The notes under the pieces were generated by a model. That model saw only the letters and a program-made list of their open reading frames with translations. It was not told the origin of the DNA and searched no databases. This document shows positions 44,783 to 57,070 of a stretch of 64,000 bases of DNA, piece by piece. Source of the stretch: Peromyscus leucopus (lineage: Eukaryota; Chordata; Mammalia; Rodentia; Cricetidae). A program made the position numbers and the translations under genes. The stretch's first letter is position 1. Every line of letters starts with the position of its first letter. Location: positions 34,430,504 to 34,494,503 of the forward strand of contig NC_051075.1 in NCBI RefSeq assembly GCF_004664715.2. Direction: 5' to 3'.

Positions 44783-45056
44783 GTGACCGAGCCCATAAGA
44801 GGGACATATGCTATTTACACAACCAGAGAGAAAGAAACGAGGTGGCTGTCATTTTGCCAGCCAAGATAATCTAAACTAATAAAAAAAAAATGTAGTTTTA
44901 ACTACATTGTTTGATGTTGTGGGAGGAAAGGAACAACCATCCCATCTTTCATCTCATCTTGTTCCCCATGCGGCTCAAATGACAAGGTATCTGGAGATAA
45001 GTTCTTCTACAGTGTTTTTGAGTCAAAATGTAGCCGAGACAAAAGACTAAACTCAC

Positions 45057-45122
45057 CTCAGCATTTCGCAGGGGCTGTTAAGCAGTTTCAGACCACAAGT
45101 GCAGGGACCATTTTCATCAAGC
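45057..45122 (-). CDS. Possible small exon, minus strand, weak support
   Basis: A near-consensus donor (GCTGAG/GTGAGTTT) ends a 66-bp open segment on the minus strand, and CTGTCTCAG at its upstream edge could be an acceptor, but the tract before it is a (CA)n repeat. The peptide is LDENGPCTCGLKLLNSPCEM, cysteine-bearing. It leaves in phase 2, which does not fit direct splicing to 30304 (entry phase 1 or 0), so at least one unseen exon would be needed. Confidence 0.22.
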
Positions 45123-45128
45123 CTGAGA

Positions 45129-45130
<2 letters not shown>

Positions 45131-45183
<53 letters not shown>

Positions 45184-45192
45184 TGTGTGTGT
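45131..45192. repeat. (GT)n microsatellite
   Basis: About 25 GT units, then GTCTGTGTGTGTTG. Confidence 0.97.
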
Positions 45193-46364
45193 TGGAGTGT
45201 ATACATCTAAAATAATAAACATATCTAAGGAAGATACATTTTTTTAGTTGATTTCCAAACTCAAGCGGTTTGTTTACTTGGGTGATAACTTCCCCTACAG
45301 CAACCTCATAGAGGAAAAAGAACAGAGAAAGGTTAGAGCTGTCTCTTTCATCCTGTGAAAACGGACTGCTCTTCAGTCTTACTTGACAACTTTGGCCAGT
45401 GTGTGAGAACCTTAACTTTAATTATCAAGCCATAGACTCTTCATATGCTCTGATATGAGTGGCAGGCTACAGAACCACATTATTAAAAGAGGAACTTAAA
45501 AATGACTCTGAACTGTGCTGTGTGGCTGTGTGTCTATGTAACTTCCTATCCTGCCCCAGGTTTCAACTCTATTCCCCTTTGAAGAAGCACTACTCTATTA
45601 TTCACAAGAGCTTCCCTTCTGTATTCCTTCTTCTTCTTCTTTTTTTTTTTAATTTCAAACATTTAAACATAATGATTTCTGATCTATTGCCCATTATGAG
45701 GTGGTTTTTTTTTTTTTTTTTTGGTGGGGGATGCAAAAAAAATGCAAGAAATTGTATGACCACATTTGTTGTCTGGCTATTTAAAAGTTTGTGTAAGGAT
45801 ATTTCACAAAATGATACAAACGTGGATGAAATTTAAAAACTGAAACTGTGGTGCCAGTTCTTTTTGCAAAGGGAGATTCTGTGAGAAAGTGTAACAGGTT
45901 CATGTAGAGCCTGTGGAGCAGAGTCTGTGATGTAGAAAGGTTCTAGAAATGCTGCCCTAGAACAGGTCATCAAACAGCGGCAAATATTACAGATCAGAGT
46001 CCTCATCTCCTCCCTGTGCTGGCTCTGCTAAGATCTTGAGCAAAACAGACAACCATTTTCCCTCTGAGTGCTTAGCAAGTCCGGTAATGTTAAGAAACAA
46101 CTCAAAAGGACTCTTCTTCATTTTGGGTTTTAAAGAAGCTAACCAAATAAATGGAAATAATCACACTATTGGGAAAAACAAACCTTTGGTTTATTCAATG
46201 GAACTAATTGTCAAAATTTACGTTTTAATATTACTGATAATCAAATGCCTGCAGCTCATTTTATAGCTGTTTCCATTACTCTGTTGTAGTTTTACTAAGT
46301 TAATCTGTTAAAGTACTGCATAAAACAATACACATGCAAACAAATTAAATTGCACTTTAAATAT

Positions 46365-46366
<2 letters not shown>
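45193..46366. other. Non-repetitive stretch
   Basis: Nothing recognised. The 125-codon plus frame at 45459-45836 runs through T-rich low-complexity sequence and is unsupported. Confidence 0.35.

Positions 46367-46411
<45 letters not shown>
46367..46411. repeat. (CA)n microsatellite
   Basis: About 22 CA units preceding CGTGACC. Confidence 0.97.
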
Positions 46412-46414
<3 letters not shown>

Positions 46415-46464
46415 ACCATATAGATGTCATTGTTTTCTTATGAGATAGCAACACATCATTATGC

Positions 46465-46544
46465 GAGCTTAGCTCAGGGAGACCTCAGTCAATAAATGTT
46501 TTCCTTGCAAGAAGGAGAATCTGACTTTGAAACCCAGAACTCAC

Positions 46545-46577
<33 letters not shown>

Positions 46578-46805
46578 CCAGTGTCATGGTACACACCTGC
46601 AATCCTAGTGCTTGGAAGGCGGAGACAAGAAGATGGCTTGAGGCTCATCGGCCAGCCACCCTAGCTCAGTCTGTGAGCTCCAAATCAACCAAAGAGAGAC
46701 CTTGTCTCAAAACTAAGGTGGATAGTGTTCCAGAGAAGTGATATTCAAGGTTTACCTCCACTTCCTCCCCACCGCCACCTCGCTTCCCTTCCCGGAAGCT
46801 GACAT
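46465..46805 (+). mobile_element. B4-type composite SINE with expanded A linker
   Basis: The tRNA/ID-like head ('GAGCTTAGCTCAGGGAGACC', 'CTTTGAAACCCAGAACTCAC') is joined by about 29 A (46548-46576) to a B1-like half ('ACACACCTGCAATCCTAGTG', 'AGAGACCTTGTCTCAAAACT') and the typical tail 'ACTTCCTCCCCACCGCC', 'TGACATACATGCACTC'. The fused head-plus-B1 layout defines the class. Confidence 0.75.
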
Positions 46806-48049
46806 ACATGCACTCATACAATTGGTTAGTATAAAAAAAAATTCTGGGGAACAGGGAAGGAATTGGAGGGTGGGAAGTGTGGAGTGGAAATGATGTAAAT
46901 ATTCATGTAAGTGCTCAAGTGAGAAATTCTCACAAAATAGTAATATAATAAATATAAAAAGATCCTCGGTTGCAGGAAAATCTGTAAGACATTTGGGCCA
47001 ACTAAATAAGCATTGCTATTATTCCAAGGATAAATCTTTGGAGGGTCTCAGCAGCCTAAGGTGAACTTTGGTCTTTGAACCCAGGTTTCAATTTCTATAA
47101 AAGCAGAGGTTTTTATGTAGTTTACATATTAGGATTTAATTAGGTTTGGGTGAGAAAGGCTGTTCAGAAAAATCTTGCAGTCTCTAAGTTTGAGGACTGT
47201 CTACGTTCTTCAAGTACAATTTTGGACAGAAAATCAATTTATGAGTGTTACTTAGTGCTTCAAATGTCAAACTCATGCCAAACTATATGGTGCTGTTATT
47301 AGTGAAACTAACAGCAACAAAATACTTTGAAAAAATATGTAACATATGAATAATGAGGTTTCATTGGTACCATCCAACTCTTCCAAATATACAGAGGCAA
47401 AGATAAGTCAGAGTTAATTAATGATGTTTTAAAGGCTTAATGGAACTGTAATGATCACAAGGCCTCATTGATTTATAAATTATCTATTCTGATAAAGAAA
47501 AGTGAGTCTGAGGTGCCATTTTTTTTAATCAAATCATATTAATATCCCAGTGCATTTTGTTCTGTTAGAAATAAGATAGAGATCCTATGTTCTTGTATGA
47601 AACACAGGCAAGGATTTTTCCTGCCCATGGGTTCTTTTCAACATTCTAAAATTCTGAAATCTTGTTCGAAAGGCAATTTGAAGGTAAGGGGTAACGCATT
47701 GAAGTCCAGCTGTGTATTTCCTACATATAAATTATGCAAGACATTGGCAAGCATAAAAATAAAATAATTGATCTCTGAGGGTAAGGATCTTTTAGCTTGT
47801 TATTAAGGATAGACAGACAAAGTGTTTACAAAGCTAACACATATGTATACAGCAGCATAAAAGGATAGATAATTGAGTCAAATTAAAGTTCTGGGGGAAT
47901 TTCTCTGGAAGCCACATTTAACCTTAGGTATTAGAGAAAAGCAGACTGAGTAAGCTATTGTTTAAACATAATTTGCAAATGATATGATCCATGGATTTAT
48001 AGCTTATAATTCAGTGTTCAGCACATTTATGCATATGGTTCTACAACTG
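46806..48049. other. Non-repetitive stretch
   Basis: A short purine-rich piece near 46850-46960 vaguely resembles an L1 3' end. Otherwise nothing recognised. Confidence 0.3.
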
Positions 48050-48418
48050 CCTTGAAGTCTATTTTTAGGACATTCTGTCGCCTCTAAAAGACACCCTGCT
48101 ACCATCAGTTGGCATTCACTCTTTCTCCTTACTGCCCCTGCTATCCCAGCCATGCCCTAACCAGCCCACTTTCTGTCACTTGAACATGTCTATTATGTAC
48201 ATTTTATATAACTGGGGGTGAGCAACATATGACCTTTTATGACTGACATCTTAACACATTTTAAAGTCCATCCTTATTACACTGCATATTATTATTGAAT
48301 AGCATCTCATTATACAGACAGGCTATATTGTGCTTATCCACTTGTCAGTTGCTACGTATTTGGGATTTTCAACTTTGATATTTTATGAGTAATATATGAG
48401 TATTTATGTACACAAGAT
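48050..48418 (-). mobile_element. Old L1 LINE 3' region, antisense
   Basis: 'ATATTATTATTGAATAGCAT', 'CTTATCCACTTGTCAGTTGC', 'TATTTGGGATTTTCAACTTT' and 'ATGAGTAATATATGAGTATT' follow the reverse complement of the L1 ORF2 end. Very diverged. Confidence 0.6.
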
Positions 48419-48419
48419 T

Positions 48420-48640
48420 TTTTAAAGGCTTATTTTTGTTTTTACTTTATGAGTGTTTCATATACATGTATGTAAGTACATTGCATGCAGGCCTGGTGCC
48501 CAGAGAGACCAAAAAAGGGTACTGGATCTCCTGGAGTTAATATGGATGACTGTGAACAGCTGTAAGGGTTCTGGAAACTGAACACAGGAGCTTTGCAAGA
48601 GCAGTAAGTACTCTTAACTGCTGAGGCATCTCTCCAGCCC
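48420..48640 (-). mobile_element. B3/B2-type SINE, antisense
   Basis: 'TTGCATGCAGGCCTGGTGCC', 'GGTACTGGATCTCCTGGAGT', 'GCAAGAGCAGTAAGTACTCT', 'GCTGAGGCATCTCTCCAGCC'. It abuts the old L1. Confidence 0.88.
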
Positions 48641-49154
48641 TTGTATGCACCAGGTTCTTGTGAACTTGTTTCTATATTGTGAGTTTAAAGCTCCGAATGG
48701 ATTTAGTACACCATACAAAATTCATTGTTTAATATTTTGTATACTTAACAAATTGTTTACCAAGGTAGGGGTAATATTTTAAAGTCCCTCACATAAATTT
48801 GAGGGTTCAAATTTCCCCATATCCTCCTCTGTATTAACTAATAATACTTAATTAAAAAATCTTAAATGCTTTAAAGATAGCAATCTCTTGACAGTTCTGT
48901 TTTGTATTTTCCTAATGACTAAAGATATGAGGTATCTATCTTTTGTGCCCATTGATGCAAAAAATTCCTATATTTTTGGAGAGCTGATTTAGATTTTTTC
49001 CCATTATAAACTGTGTCAACATTTTACCATTAAGTTGTAATTGTGCTGTCCATACTCTGTATCAAGGTTTCTCACTATGTACAATTTGTAAATGTTGTTT
49101 TTCATACTGTGAGCCTCTCTTCAGTGTTTTTCTCTTTCCTCCCTTCCTTCTTTC

Positions 49155-49258
49155 ATTTTTTTAGACAATGTCTCACTATGTAGAACTGGCTGACTCGGAA
49201 CTTGCTATGTAGAAAAGGCCATCCTCAGACTCACAGAGATCTGCTTAGTTTGGCCTTA
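49155..49258 (-). mobile_element. B1 SINE fragment, antisense
   Basis: 'TTTTTTAGACAATGTCTCAC', 'GGAACTTGCTATGTAGAAAA', 'CTCACAGAGATCTGC'. The left end of the SINE is cut by the following LTR. Confidence 0.75.
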
Positions 49259-49268
49259 GGAGCCTTTT

Positions 49269-49631
49269 GTAGCAAGCTTTCTTGTAGCCCTATCTTTGTT
49301 CTGCCAGCCCACAAACAGTGACCTGGAGACTTATGATTTACTAGGAAAGCTTGGCCTTAGCTTAAGGCTTTTCTCAACTAGCTCTTATAATTTAATTAAC
49401 CCATTTTTTTTAAATCTATGGTCTTCCATGTGGCTAGATTACCTCTTCTTATCACATCTGACATGCTCTGAATCTGCTGGCAAAATCACATGCCTACATT
49501 CCTCCTCCAAGTTTCTCTCACCCTGCCCAACTGTTCTGCCTATACCTCCTGCCTAGCTATTGGATGTTCACTTTTTTATTATGCCAATCACAGCAGTATG
49601 TCTTCACAGAGTGTATAAATATCCCACAACA
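49269..49631 (-). mobile_element. Solo ERV LTR, antisense
   Basis: The reverse complement begins TGTTGTGGGATATTTATACA and ends AAGAAAGCTTGCTACA. It contains 'AATAGCTAGGCAGGAGGTAT' and 'AGCCACATGGAAGACCATAG', corresponding to the family at 5260 and 13987. TG...CA ends; no clear TSD. Confidence 0.75.
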
Positions 49632-52600
49632 GTCTCCTATGTAAATATGATCAGGTATTCTTTATAAAAGTCAAACTATATTTCCTTGTTTTTTAAATTA
49701 TGTTTTGGCATTCTTTTGGAGAAAAGTAAGACACTGTTTAGATGGATGAGGACATCAAGTCTTCAAGACAATACTAATTGAAGAAACTATATCACACCAA
49801 TCTGATATTTATGACAAATCCCAGCATCCTGTTAATGTGCCTCAGAATTCCCATATGTGGAGATGTGGAAATATAGTAAAAATAATCATGTTTCCTTTGG
49901 CTTCATGTCTCCCCAGATTATTTACACAAGAAATAAATATTTCACTATTATATAATATATAAATGAAAACATCCACACAATGTACTAGGAAGTGGTAGAT
50001 TAATATATTAGGATGCTAATAAGTTATAAAATTTTGATGAGATAACTTAATGTATTAAATTACCCTTATAAAAACAAAATGTTTTTATTACCCTAAGTTA
50101 GAATTGATAATAGCTCATGCTATTCATCCAGTGTAAATGGCATTTGAATTAAAATTTTTTTCCCATTTAGAAAGATACTAGAAAAATGACATATTGCATT
50201 CCTGTAACTATATACCTGTAGAATGCTGATGCAAATTCTGTCTGAGCTATGTGTCTTTTGGATTTGATGGCTTGTTTGGTCACATTGATCTAAAGTATAC
50301 ATCCTTTTGTTTTTTTCTTCTGAACTCCAACAGAAACTCAGTACTTTACAGATTTTGTCACACTCATTATCTTTTTATTAACCTTATTTCAACTCTTTGA
50401 TCTCACAGACGAGATATATTCTCCATTTATCTATACAAAACCCATATTCAGAATGGCTAGGTCACTAGCATGGAGTAAAATACTGGAGCTGCAAGATGAA
50501 AATCCGATCACTCTGCCCTTGCTGGTTCAGGGTGGGGCTTGACCATGACTGAAAGCTGAGGGGGACAGAGAAACTGTGACATTATTCGCATTGCAAAGGG
50601 CCCCTGAAGCCCTTCTCCAGCCTCCTCTGCCTGAAATCACATCCTTGTATGTTTCTTACTGCTCTGCCCTGATTCCCTTAATTCTTCTACCAATTTTGTG
50701 TGAATACTTCCTTTAGAAATATCTGTGCACCATGTCTTACTTCAGAAACTGCTTTGAGTGAATCTTAACCAAGAGAGTCTTAGACGATACACAATGAAAT
50801 GCCTATTTAGGTATTCAGGGTAGTCTTTTACTTTTTAAAGACAGCTATAATTAAATGTACGTACCATTTACTCCATTTTGTCAGTTGCTTTGCCCCTCAC
50901 TACACTATGAAATGCCCCATAAATATACGTTGGGTAAACAATCGTGAATCATTAAATCAGTGGACACGTATAAAACACATATTCGCTCTGAGTCATTACT
51001 ATGCCCTGGATTGAGCAGTGTTAAATACAGTGGGACTTCAAAAGGAAATCTATTTAGTTGCAGATGGAAAACATGGTAAGATGAATGAGATTTTAGAAAT
51101 TGAATTGTTTGGTGAAAACTTCGTAAGTCACTTGAATCTACCTGCCAAAATATGAAACGTTAGTCCAAGTGAAATGTGAAGAGGACAGAGATTTAAAATT
51201 CAGGAAGGATAATCGCTCATGCAGCTCTCTGGAATGTCTTCATAACTAGGCTTGGCCTTAAGCACCCGACAAAGGCCCACCTCAGGCTACTCAGAAACTC
51301 TGTAACTATGAATCTGATCCAAAGTATGTAATTCCTCCTAATGGAGCCGTCATGTGATAAGGAGACCTGGAGATAACCTAAACTAGCCCAGAGAAGGAGT
51401 AAAGAGTAAATGGAGGACACACGTCGGGGATGCCAGGTAGCAGCCATGGGAAGGAACAGAGAGGATTTTTAAAAGGAGAATTGAGATGAGCGAAAGGGAT
51501 AGAAAGCAGAAAGACACACTTTGAAGTTCAACATCTACTAGTCCAGAAGTGTGGAAATGCTAAAGTAAGTGAGAGGATCAGCTTCCTCCACAGGGGTTGA
51601 ATTTAATATGAAGGATAAGAGTAATCAAAATGGATGGTTATTCTTGTTTTGAGTCCAGAAATGAGAAAGCAATGACTCTAGGGAATACTGCCCCCTAGCG
51701 GGACTCTGTGTGAAAGACGCTCTTCTACCACAAACTGGAATGCTGAACCAGTTTGAGGATAGCCAGGCATCAGGTCTCTGAACCAGTTCTAAACTGAGTC
51801 TCAAATCGTTTTCCAGTAATGTAAGTTGTACATTACGTGTCGAGGCTTACTGGAAAAAGCTATATTAAAATGATGAATTTCCCTTCTAATTTCTGGAGAA
51901 TAATGCAGTTTTGAATGTATGCATTGTTAACACTGTAATCCTCAGAGTCCAAGGGGTACTTTTCCCTAAACGACCAAAGATACCATAGCCTATTAATACC
52001 CAAATCACTTACATAACATAGCAGACGACTTAAATATTTTTCTTAGGATTTAAGTATCCTCTGTGTTACCTACCTATACAGTAATATCCAAAATACTTCC
52101 CACCGTATACTTTGGAGGATGGTAATAAACTTCATGCATGTTCAGAATATTTCATATTGCAAAAATATTCTGGACTCGCCTGAACATGCAGATACATAAG
52201 GCATACGGTTCGTAATTCAAAACTAATATTCAAGATATGGCAAAACATACCACATATCCTATCTATTTTAGCTGAAATAGTAGAATATACTACTGTTTTT
52301 CTTTTAGGAATATCCCATTAATTTCCAAGACAAATGTTAGCAATGGATTTTTGTCCAACAGTTTTGTCTTTGCTTTCTTTAACTAAAAATTATCTTCCTG
52401 ACTGAATAGCAGAAAATGTAGCTTTAATAGCTGCATAATTTTTATTTAACACATTTACTTATTTAATTCCTGAAATTTAACACTTAAGATATACGCATTA
52501 TTTGCAGCACAAATGTTTGTAAAGAAAACTTCATGTATATAGGTTGCATAATGCACCCTAGCCACACATGCAAGAAGATGTCTGTAAGATGGAGGCACTG

Positions 52601-52655
52601 TTCTGACATCACTGTCAAAATTCTAAGTCCATTTTTTTTTTAAACCTTTACTTAT
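49632..52655. other. Longest mostly non-repetitive stretch of the window
   Basis: Three kilobases where I see only a possible MIR/L2-like relic near 50900-51060 ('TACTATGCCCTGGATTGAGC'). 50480-50640 and 51200-51460 have higher GC than their surroundings and could hold conserved regulatory DNA. No exon-like segment passed the frame-plus-splice test. Confidence 0.3.
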
Positions 52656-52832
52656 CCTGGCAGGAGTGGCACATGCCTTTAATCCCAGCACTCAGGAAGC
52701 AAAGGCAGGCAGATCTCTGAGTTTAAGGCCAGCTTGGTCTACTGAGCAAGTTCCAGGACAGCAAAGATTACCTAGAGAAACCCGTCTCAAAACAAACAAA
52801 CAAAAACAAAAAACAAACAAAGACAAAAAACT
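52656..52832 (+). mobile_element. B1 SINE with long A-rich tail
   Basis: 'GCACATGCCTTTAATCCCAG', 'AAGGCCAGCTTGGTCTACTG', 'GAGAAACCCGTCTCAAAACA' and a (CAAA)n tail. It is inserted at the A/T-rich end of the following antisense B3. Confidence 0.9.
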
Positions 52833-53022
52833 TTACTTATTTAATGTTAAGTATTTTGCCTGCATTTGTGTCTATGAATCACATACCATGGAATTTATAA
52901 GCGTGTGTCTGATCCCCTGATCTGGAGTTACAGACAGTTGTGAGCTGCCATGTGGGTACTCAGAATCAAACCTGGGTTCTCTAGAAGAGTAGCCAGTGCT
53001 CAGAGACACTGAGTCATCCCTT
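52833..53022 (-). mobile_element. B3/B2-type SINE, antisense
   Basis: 'AAGTATTTTGCCTGCATTTG', 'GGAGTTACAGACAGTTGTGA', 'GCTGCCATGTGGGTACTCAG', 'AGAAGAGTAGCCAGTGCTCA'. Confidence 0.88.
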
Positions 53023-53367
53023 TAATCCTATATCCATTATTCTTAATCCTCTTTTCCAAACTGTCACATTTATAATTTTTGCTCTCATCAGGAGTATATG
53101 TGATTATGTTTTCTCCCCAATACTTACTGATCATATATTATCTGTTACTATTTTAGGTCAACTTACTTAAGAGTTTTCATAGTGTTTTCATTTTCCACTT
53201 TCATCATGCTTATTAAATACCATATCATTATAATGTGTGTTTGGTCTGAAATGTTTTTTTTTTTTATATGACATGCTTCTATCTTGCTAAAAGCATTATC
53301 TGCCTTTATATACAAATGTAAATATAAAGGTTTGATGTAAAGCTGAAATTGCTGATTAAATATGCAA

Positions 53368-53565
53368 AGATAGCTAAGAATGATGATGCATGCCTCTAAG
53401 CCCTGCAATAGGGGGATAGAGGCAAGAAGATCAGGAGATCAAGGTCATCCTTGCTACATAGCAAGTTCAAAGACTGCTTAAGCTACAAGGAAGATTCAGT
53501 TAAAAAAAAAAGGAAAGAGAGAGAGAGAAAGAAGGAAAGAAAGAGACAAACAAATAAAGAAAAAA
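53368..53565 (+). mobile_element. B1-related SINE with (A)n/(GAAA)n tail
   Basis: 'ATGATGCATGCCTCTAAGCC', 'GAGATCAAGGTCATCCTTGC', 'TACATAGCAAGTTCAAAG' and then A10 and GA/GAAA repeats to about 53565. Confidence 0.65.
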
Positions 53566-53621
53566 AGCTGACAGATAAATGTTTCCAGAAATTCAGTTAT
53601 CCTACTCCATATTAAATAGCA

Positions 53622-53764
53622 TATTCATTGGGTGGCAAGATAACTGAATGGGTAAACGTCTACTGTGGTGACTTGAGCTCAATTCTCAGAATGCAAGTAA
53701 AGGGCCAGGAGAGAGTCCACTCTATAAAATGGTCTCCTAACCCCCACATGTGCACCATGGCGCG

Positions 53765-53800
<36 letters not shown>
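53622..53800 (+). mobile_element. tRNA-derived SINE (B3-like) ending in (CG)n(CA)n
   Basis: 'GGTGGCAAGATAACTGAATG' (head), 'TGACTTGAGCTCAATTCTCA' (B-box region), 'CCCCCACATGTGCACCATGG' and then a (GC)6-7 run at 53761-53772 and (AC)n to 53800. The tail type is normal for the class, but the pure CG run is unusual here. Confidence 0.7.
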
Positions 53801-54431
53801 GCAGGGGCGTTCGAAAAGTGAAGAAAGTGACATGGCTTTTTTGTAAATGAAAAATCCTTCTGAATATACAAGATGAAAAGGCAAGAAAAGTCTCTGTTTA
53901 TACGATTAATAGTTATGCTTGAAATATCATTTAATGAAATAATCATAACACGGAACTAGTTGTTTTATTATTTTGCTTATAGCTATTGATCTTTGGTATA
54001 CATTGAATGGTATTTTTAAATGGACAGGCTGAGGTGACAGTTACTGGAAGGACAGGCATGATGGAATTAGAAAGAAAAAAAGATATTGAAAGGTGTTAGT
54101 AAGTTTGTAAGTAATGGAAAAATCTGTAAGGAATGAATGAAAATTAATCCAGGCTTTGATTTAAAAAAATAAAGTATAATGGGCTTTGGAAAGGGATGGT
54201 ATGGTGACTCACATGCTATTTTGACAGTGTTTTAAGACTCATATTGTTTGGTTTTGGTTTTGAATACAATATAAATTAATTTGCAATAATTTGCTCACAG
54301 CTTTGTTTGTATCTGTTTTATATGCAAACCTAGAGTAAAACAAACTCCCCACGCTCCTGAAGTATTCCTTTTTAGGAATACAAATGACATGAGCATCATT
54401 TCCTTATTCTTATGTATGTGTGTATGATGTG

Positions 54432-54432
54432 C

Positions 54433-54475
<43 letters not shown>

Positions 54476-54492
54476 TGTGTGTCTGTGTGTCT
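54432..54492. repeat. (TG)n microsatellite
   Basis: About 24 TG units with TCTG variants at the 3' side. Confidence 0.97.
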
Positions 54493-54579
54493 GTGTGCCT
54501 ATTCTCATGTGAGTGTTAAGGCATGCATGCTAGAGTAGGCATGTGAAATTAGAACACAAATTTAGCTTCTCTTCTCTCC

Positions 54580-54785
54580 TCTTGTTTGAGACGGCCACTG
54601 GATGTTCCCATTGCAGATTAGCTGGCCTGTGAGTGTTCAGGGATTTACCTGTCTTGGCTGGTTTCCTCCAATTATGGATATAAGCTACTGCCTCTGGCTT
54701 TATGTGAATGCTGGAGATCCAAACTTAGGTCCTCACATTTGGGAGACAAGTACTTTATGCACTGAGCCATTTATCCAGTACTCAC
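54580..54785 (-). mobile_element. tRNA-derived SINE (B3/B4-like), antisense
   Basis: 'CTGCCTCTGGCTTTATGTGA', 'ATGCTGGAGATCCAAACTTA', 'GGTCCTCACATTTGGGAGAC', 'TTATGCACTGAGCCATTTAT' match the antisense head of rodent tRNA-like SINEs. The open frame across it is an artefact. Confidence 0.6.
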
Positions 54786-55009
54786 TTTTTACTTTGGATG
54801 TGGATTTCAAGAACAACTATGTGAACTCTAAAAAAAATGAATCTCGAGGAGAAAAACAGTATGCATTATACCCTAAGTTAAAACTTCTTAATGCTAGGCA
54901 AATGTCATTGTCATATTCTTAAACTCCTTATCAGATGAGTATGTTTTTGCATTTTTTTGTCTTTTAGAAATGCCAATAACACTATGGTTGTATCTTTAAA
55001 GTTTTAATT

Positions 55010-55335
55010 GAAATAATTTTTACTGTTTAATGAACTCCTAGTAATTATACATAATTATGGAATACAGTGTGATTTAATACATGTATACACTGGAGAAGGA
55101 CAAAATCAACATAATCAGCATTTCCTAATTTGGAAATGTTTAAAATGGTTTTTTATAGTTATTTTGAAATAATCAATAAGTTAATGTTAAATAAAGTCAC
55201 TGTACAGTGTTAAGAAACACTAGCATTTTCTGTCCTACCTAACTGTACTTTGATACCCATTACACACTTTGATACCCATTACCCAGTCCCTATATGTTAC
55301 CTCTTCCTTGCCTACCCTCTACTAAACTCTTGTAC
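55010..55335 (-). mobile_element. Old L1 3' UTR, antisense
   Basis: 'GGAATACAGTGTGATTTAAT', 'ACATGTATACACTGGAGAAG', 'AATAAAGTCACTGTACAGTG', 'CTGTCCTACCTAACTGTACT' follow the reverse complement of old mammalian L1 3' UTRs. A 17-bp unit (ACTTTGATACCCATTAC) is tandemly duplicated near 55249-55283. Confidence 0.6.
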
Positions 55336-55344
55336 ACTGCATAT

Positions 55345-55690
55345 ATTAATGTTTATGAATATAGAAATTATGGAAACAAGCATGGAGGTTTCTAAGAAAA
55401 GTTACAATAGAGATATCACATGATGCAACCTTCTCACTCTTAAGAAAGAAAATGAAGTCAATGTGTGGAAGAGATGCCTTTATGCTCGTGTTTGTTTCAT
55501 TACTGTTCATAATCTTCAGGAAGTAGAATCAATGAGGTATTCATAACAAATGAATGTAATATGTATGTGCAAGTGAATGTTATTCAGCCATAAAAGAGAC
55601 CGAAATCCTGTTATGTGGGTCAACATGGGTAGAATTAGAAGGAAAGAAGACAGAGATAGAAAAACAGATAAGGCATCTCCTTCTAATAAG
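55345..55690 (+). mobile_element. Old L1 ORF2 3' end, sense (inverted relative to the preceding UTR)
   Basis: 'GGAAACAAGCATGGAGGTTT', 'CTAAGAAAAGTTACAATAGA', 'GTTATTCAGCCATAAAAGAG', 'TCAACATGGGTAGAATTAGA' are sense-strand ORF2 C-terminal landmarks. It adjoins antisense L1 3' UTR. Confidence 0.6.
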
Positions 55691-57016
55691 GTTAATCATT
55701 TAAATTAAACATCAAATGTTCTTTTCCTGCAACTATATTAACAAGGTGATGGCAAGGATGCGGAAATATCTCACAGAGAGCTCCATTAACTATGTCTATA
55801 GTGAATAAAAATAAAATATGATCCAGTCAAGTAAGGTCATTTACAGTAGCCAAGGTTAAAAATTATGCAAGAAACAGAACGGGAGCCACCTGAATATTTG
55901 AAAACACAGGGGACTAGAGTGGGAAGAATTTGGGGTAGAATCTGGTGGCCATCTTGTCTCTGTCCCAGCAGAATGTGTTCATGGTCTCATCATATCTTTC
56001 AAAGCATTTTCCAAATTCTTGTGAAATATAGAGAAGATAATAGGATATAACCAAAACTGCATTGACTTTCTAACAGAGTATAATCAAATACGCACATCTT
56101 AAATAAATTACACATGCAGGAAATAAGATTGTCCTTAGAGAAAGACAGTTGGCTCATTAAGTGAAATTCACAAGGGTGCAAAACGTCAATGTAGAATGAA
56201 TATTAATGTATCAATATCACATACACTTCTGAGATTCAGCCATTATGTGAATGAATGTACTAATATTAATATATCTAAAGAAAGGATGTCTCAATAAAAA
56301 CAGGAAATGATCAATCTTGTTAACAGAAAATCAGGTTTCTATAACTAATTGTCATTGGGAAATATTTCTCTTGGATTCAGACCTAGGCTTCTTACCCCTT
56401 GGCACATGAGAGAGCCTCAGGTGCCTCCACTGACAAGGCTTGCTTCCCAATTATCAGTGATTTGGTTTCTTAGCTGATTTCCTAGGAGCACAATCCTACT
56501 TTGGAAGAGCCATGCCCAATCCATTGCCATTCCAAATTTTGAAACGATGTTTTGATTATGATTATCCTTTATTTTACCTTGCTCGCTCAGACTGACCAGT
56601 GGAACAATCTGCTACCTCTAGATTTGGAGTTCTCATCATGAATATCAAACCTGATTTTGGGATTGTCTGTATGCATATTACCTTTTATGAAATTAGGAAA
56701 ATCAAATTAGTCCTTAATATGTTCACTTGTATCAACCAAGCCAGGTTTATGAGCTTAAAAAAAATTAGTACTAGAACCTAGAGTGCCCATTTTAGCAAGA
56801 AAAGTGTTCATTTGTGAAGAGCTGTGTGAGAAAACAAGGATCCATGAGTAGGTGGTACCCCTTTCACTGGTGGGGAGAGCTGGCAGAAGTTCAGTTTATA
56901 TATCAATTCACTCTTTTAAAGTTCTCTCTTCTCCAGTCTACCCTCAGATTAAATAATTTCCTGTCTTAAATTTTACTAGTATTAAACTGATAATTTTATT
57001 TTTTTAATTTCATTTA

Positions 57017-57019
<3 letters not shown>
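55691..57019. other. Non-repetitive stretch
   Basis: No element or exon-like segment supported. Confidence 0.3.

Positions 57020-57070
<51 letters not shown>

Noticed and set aside
45459..45836. 125-codon plus-strand frame
   Set aside because: Runs through T-rich low-complexity tracts (poly-Leu/Phe) and has no recognisable domain.
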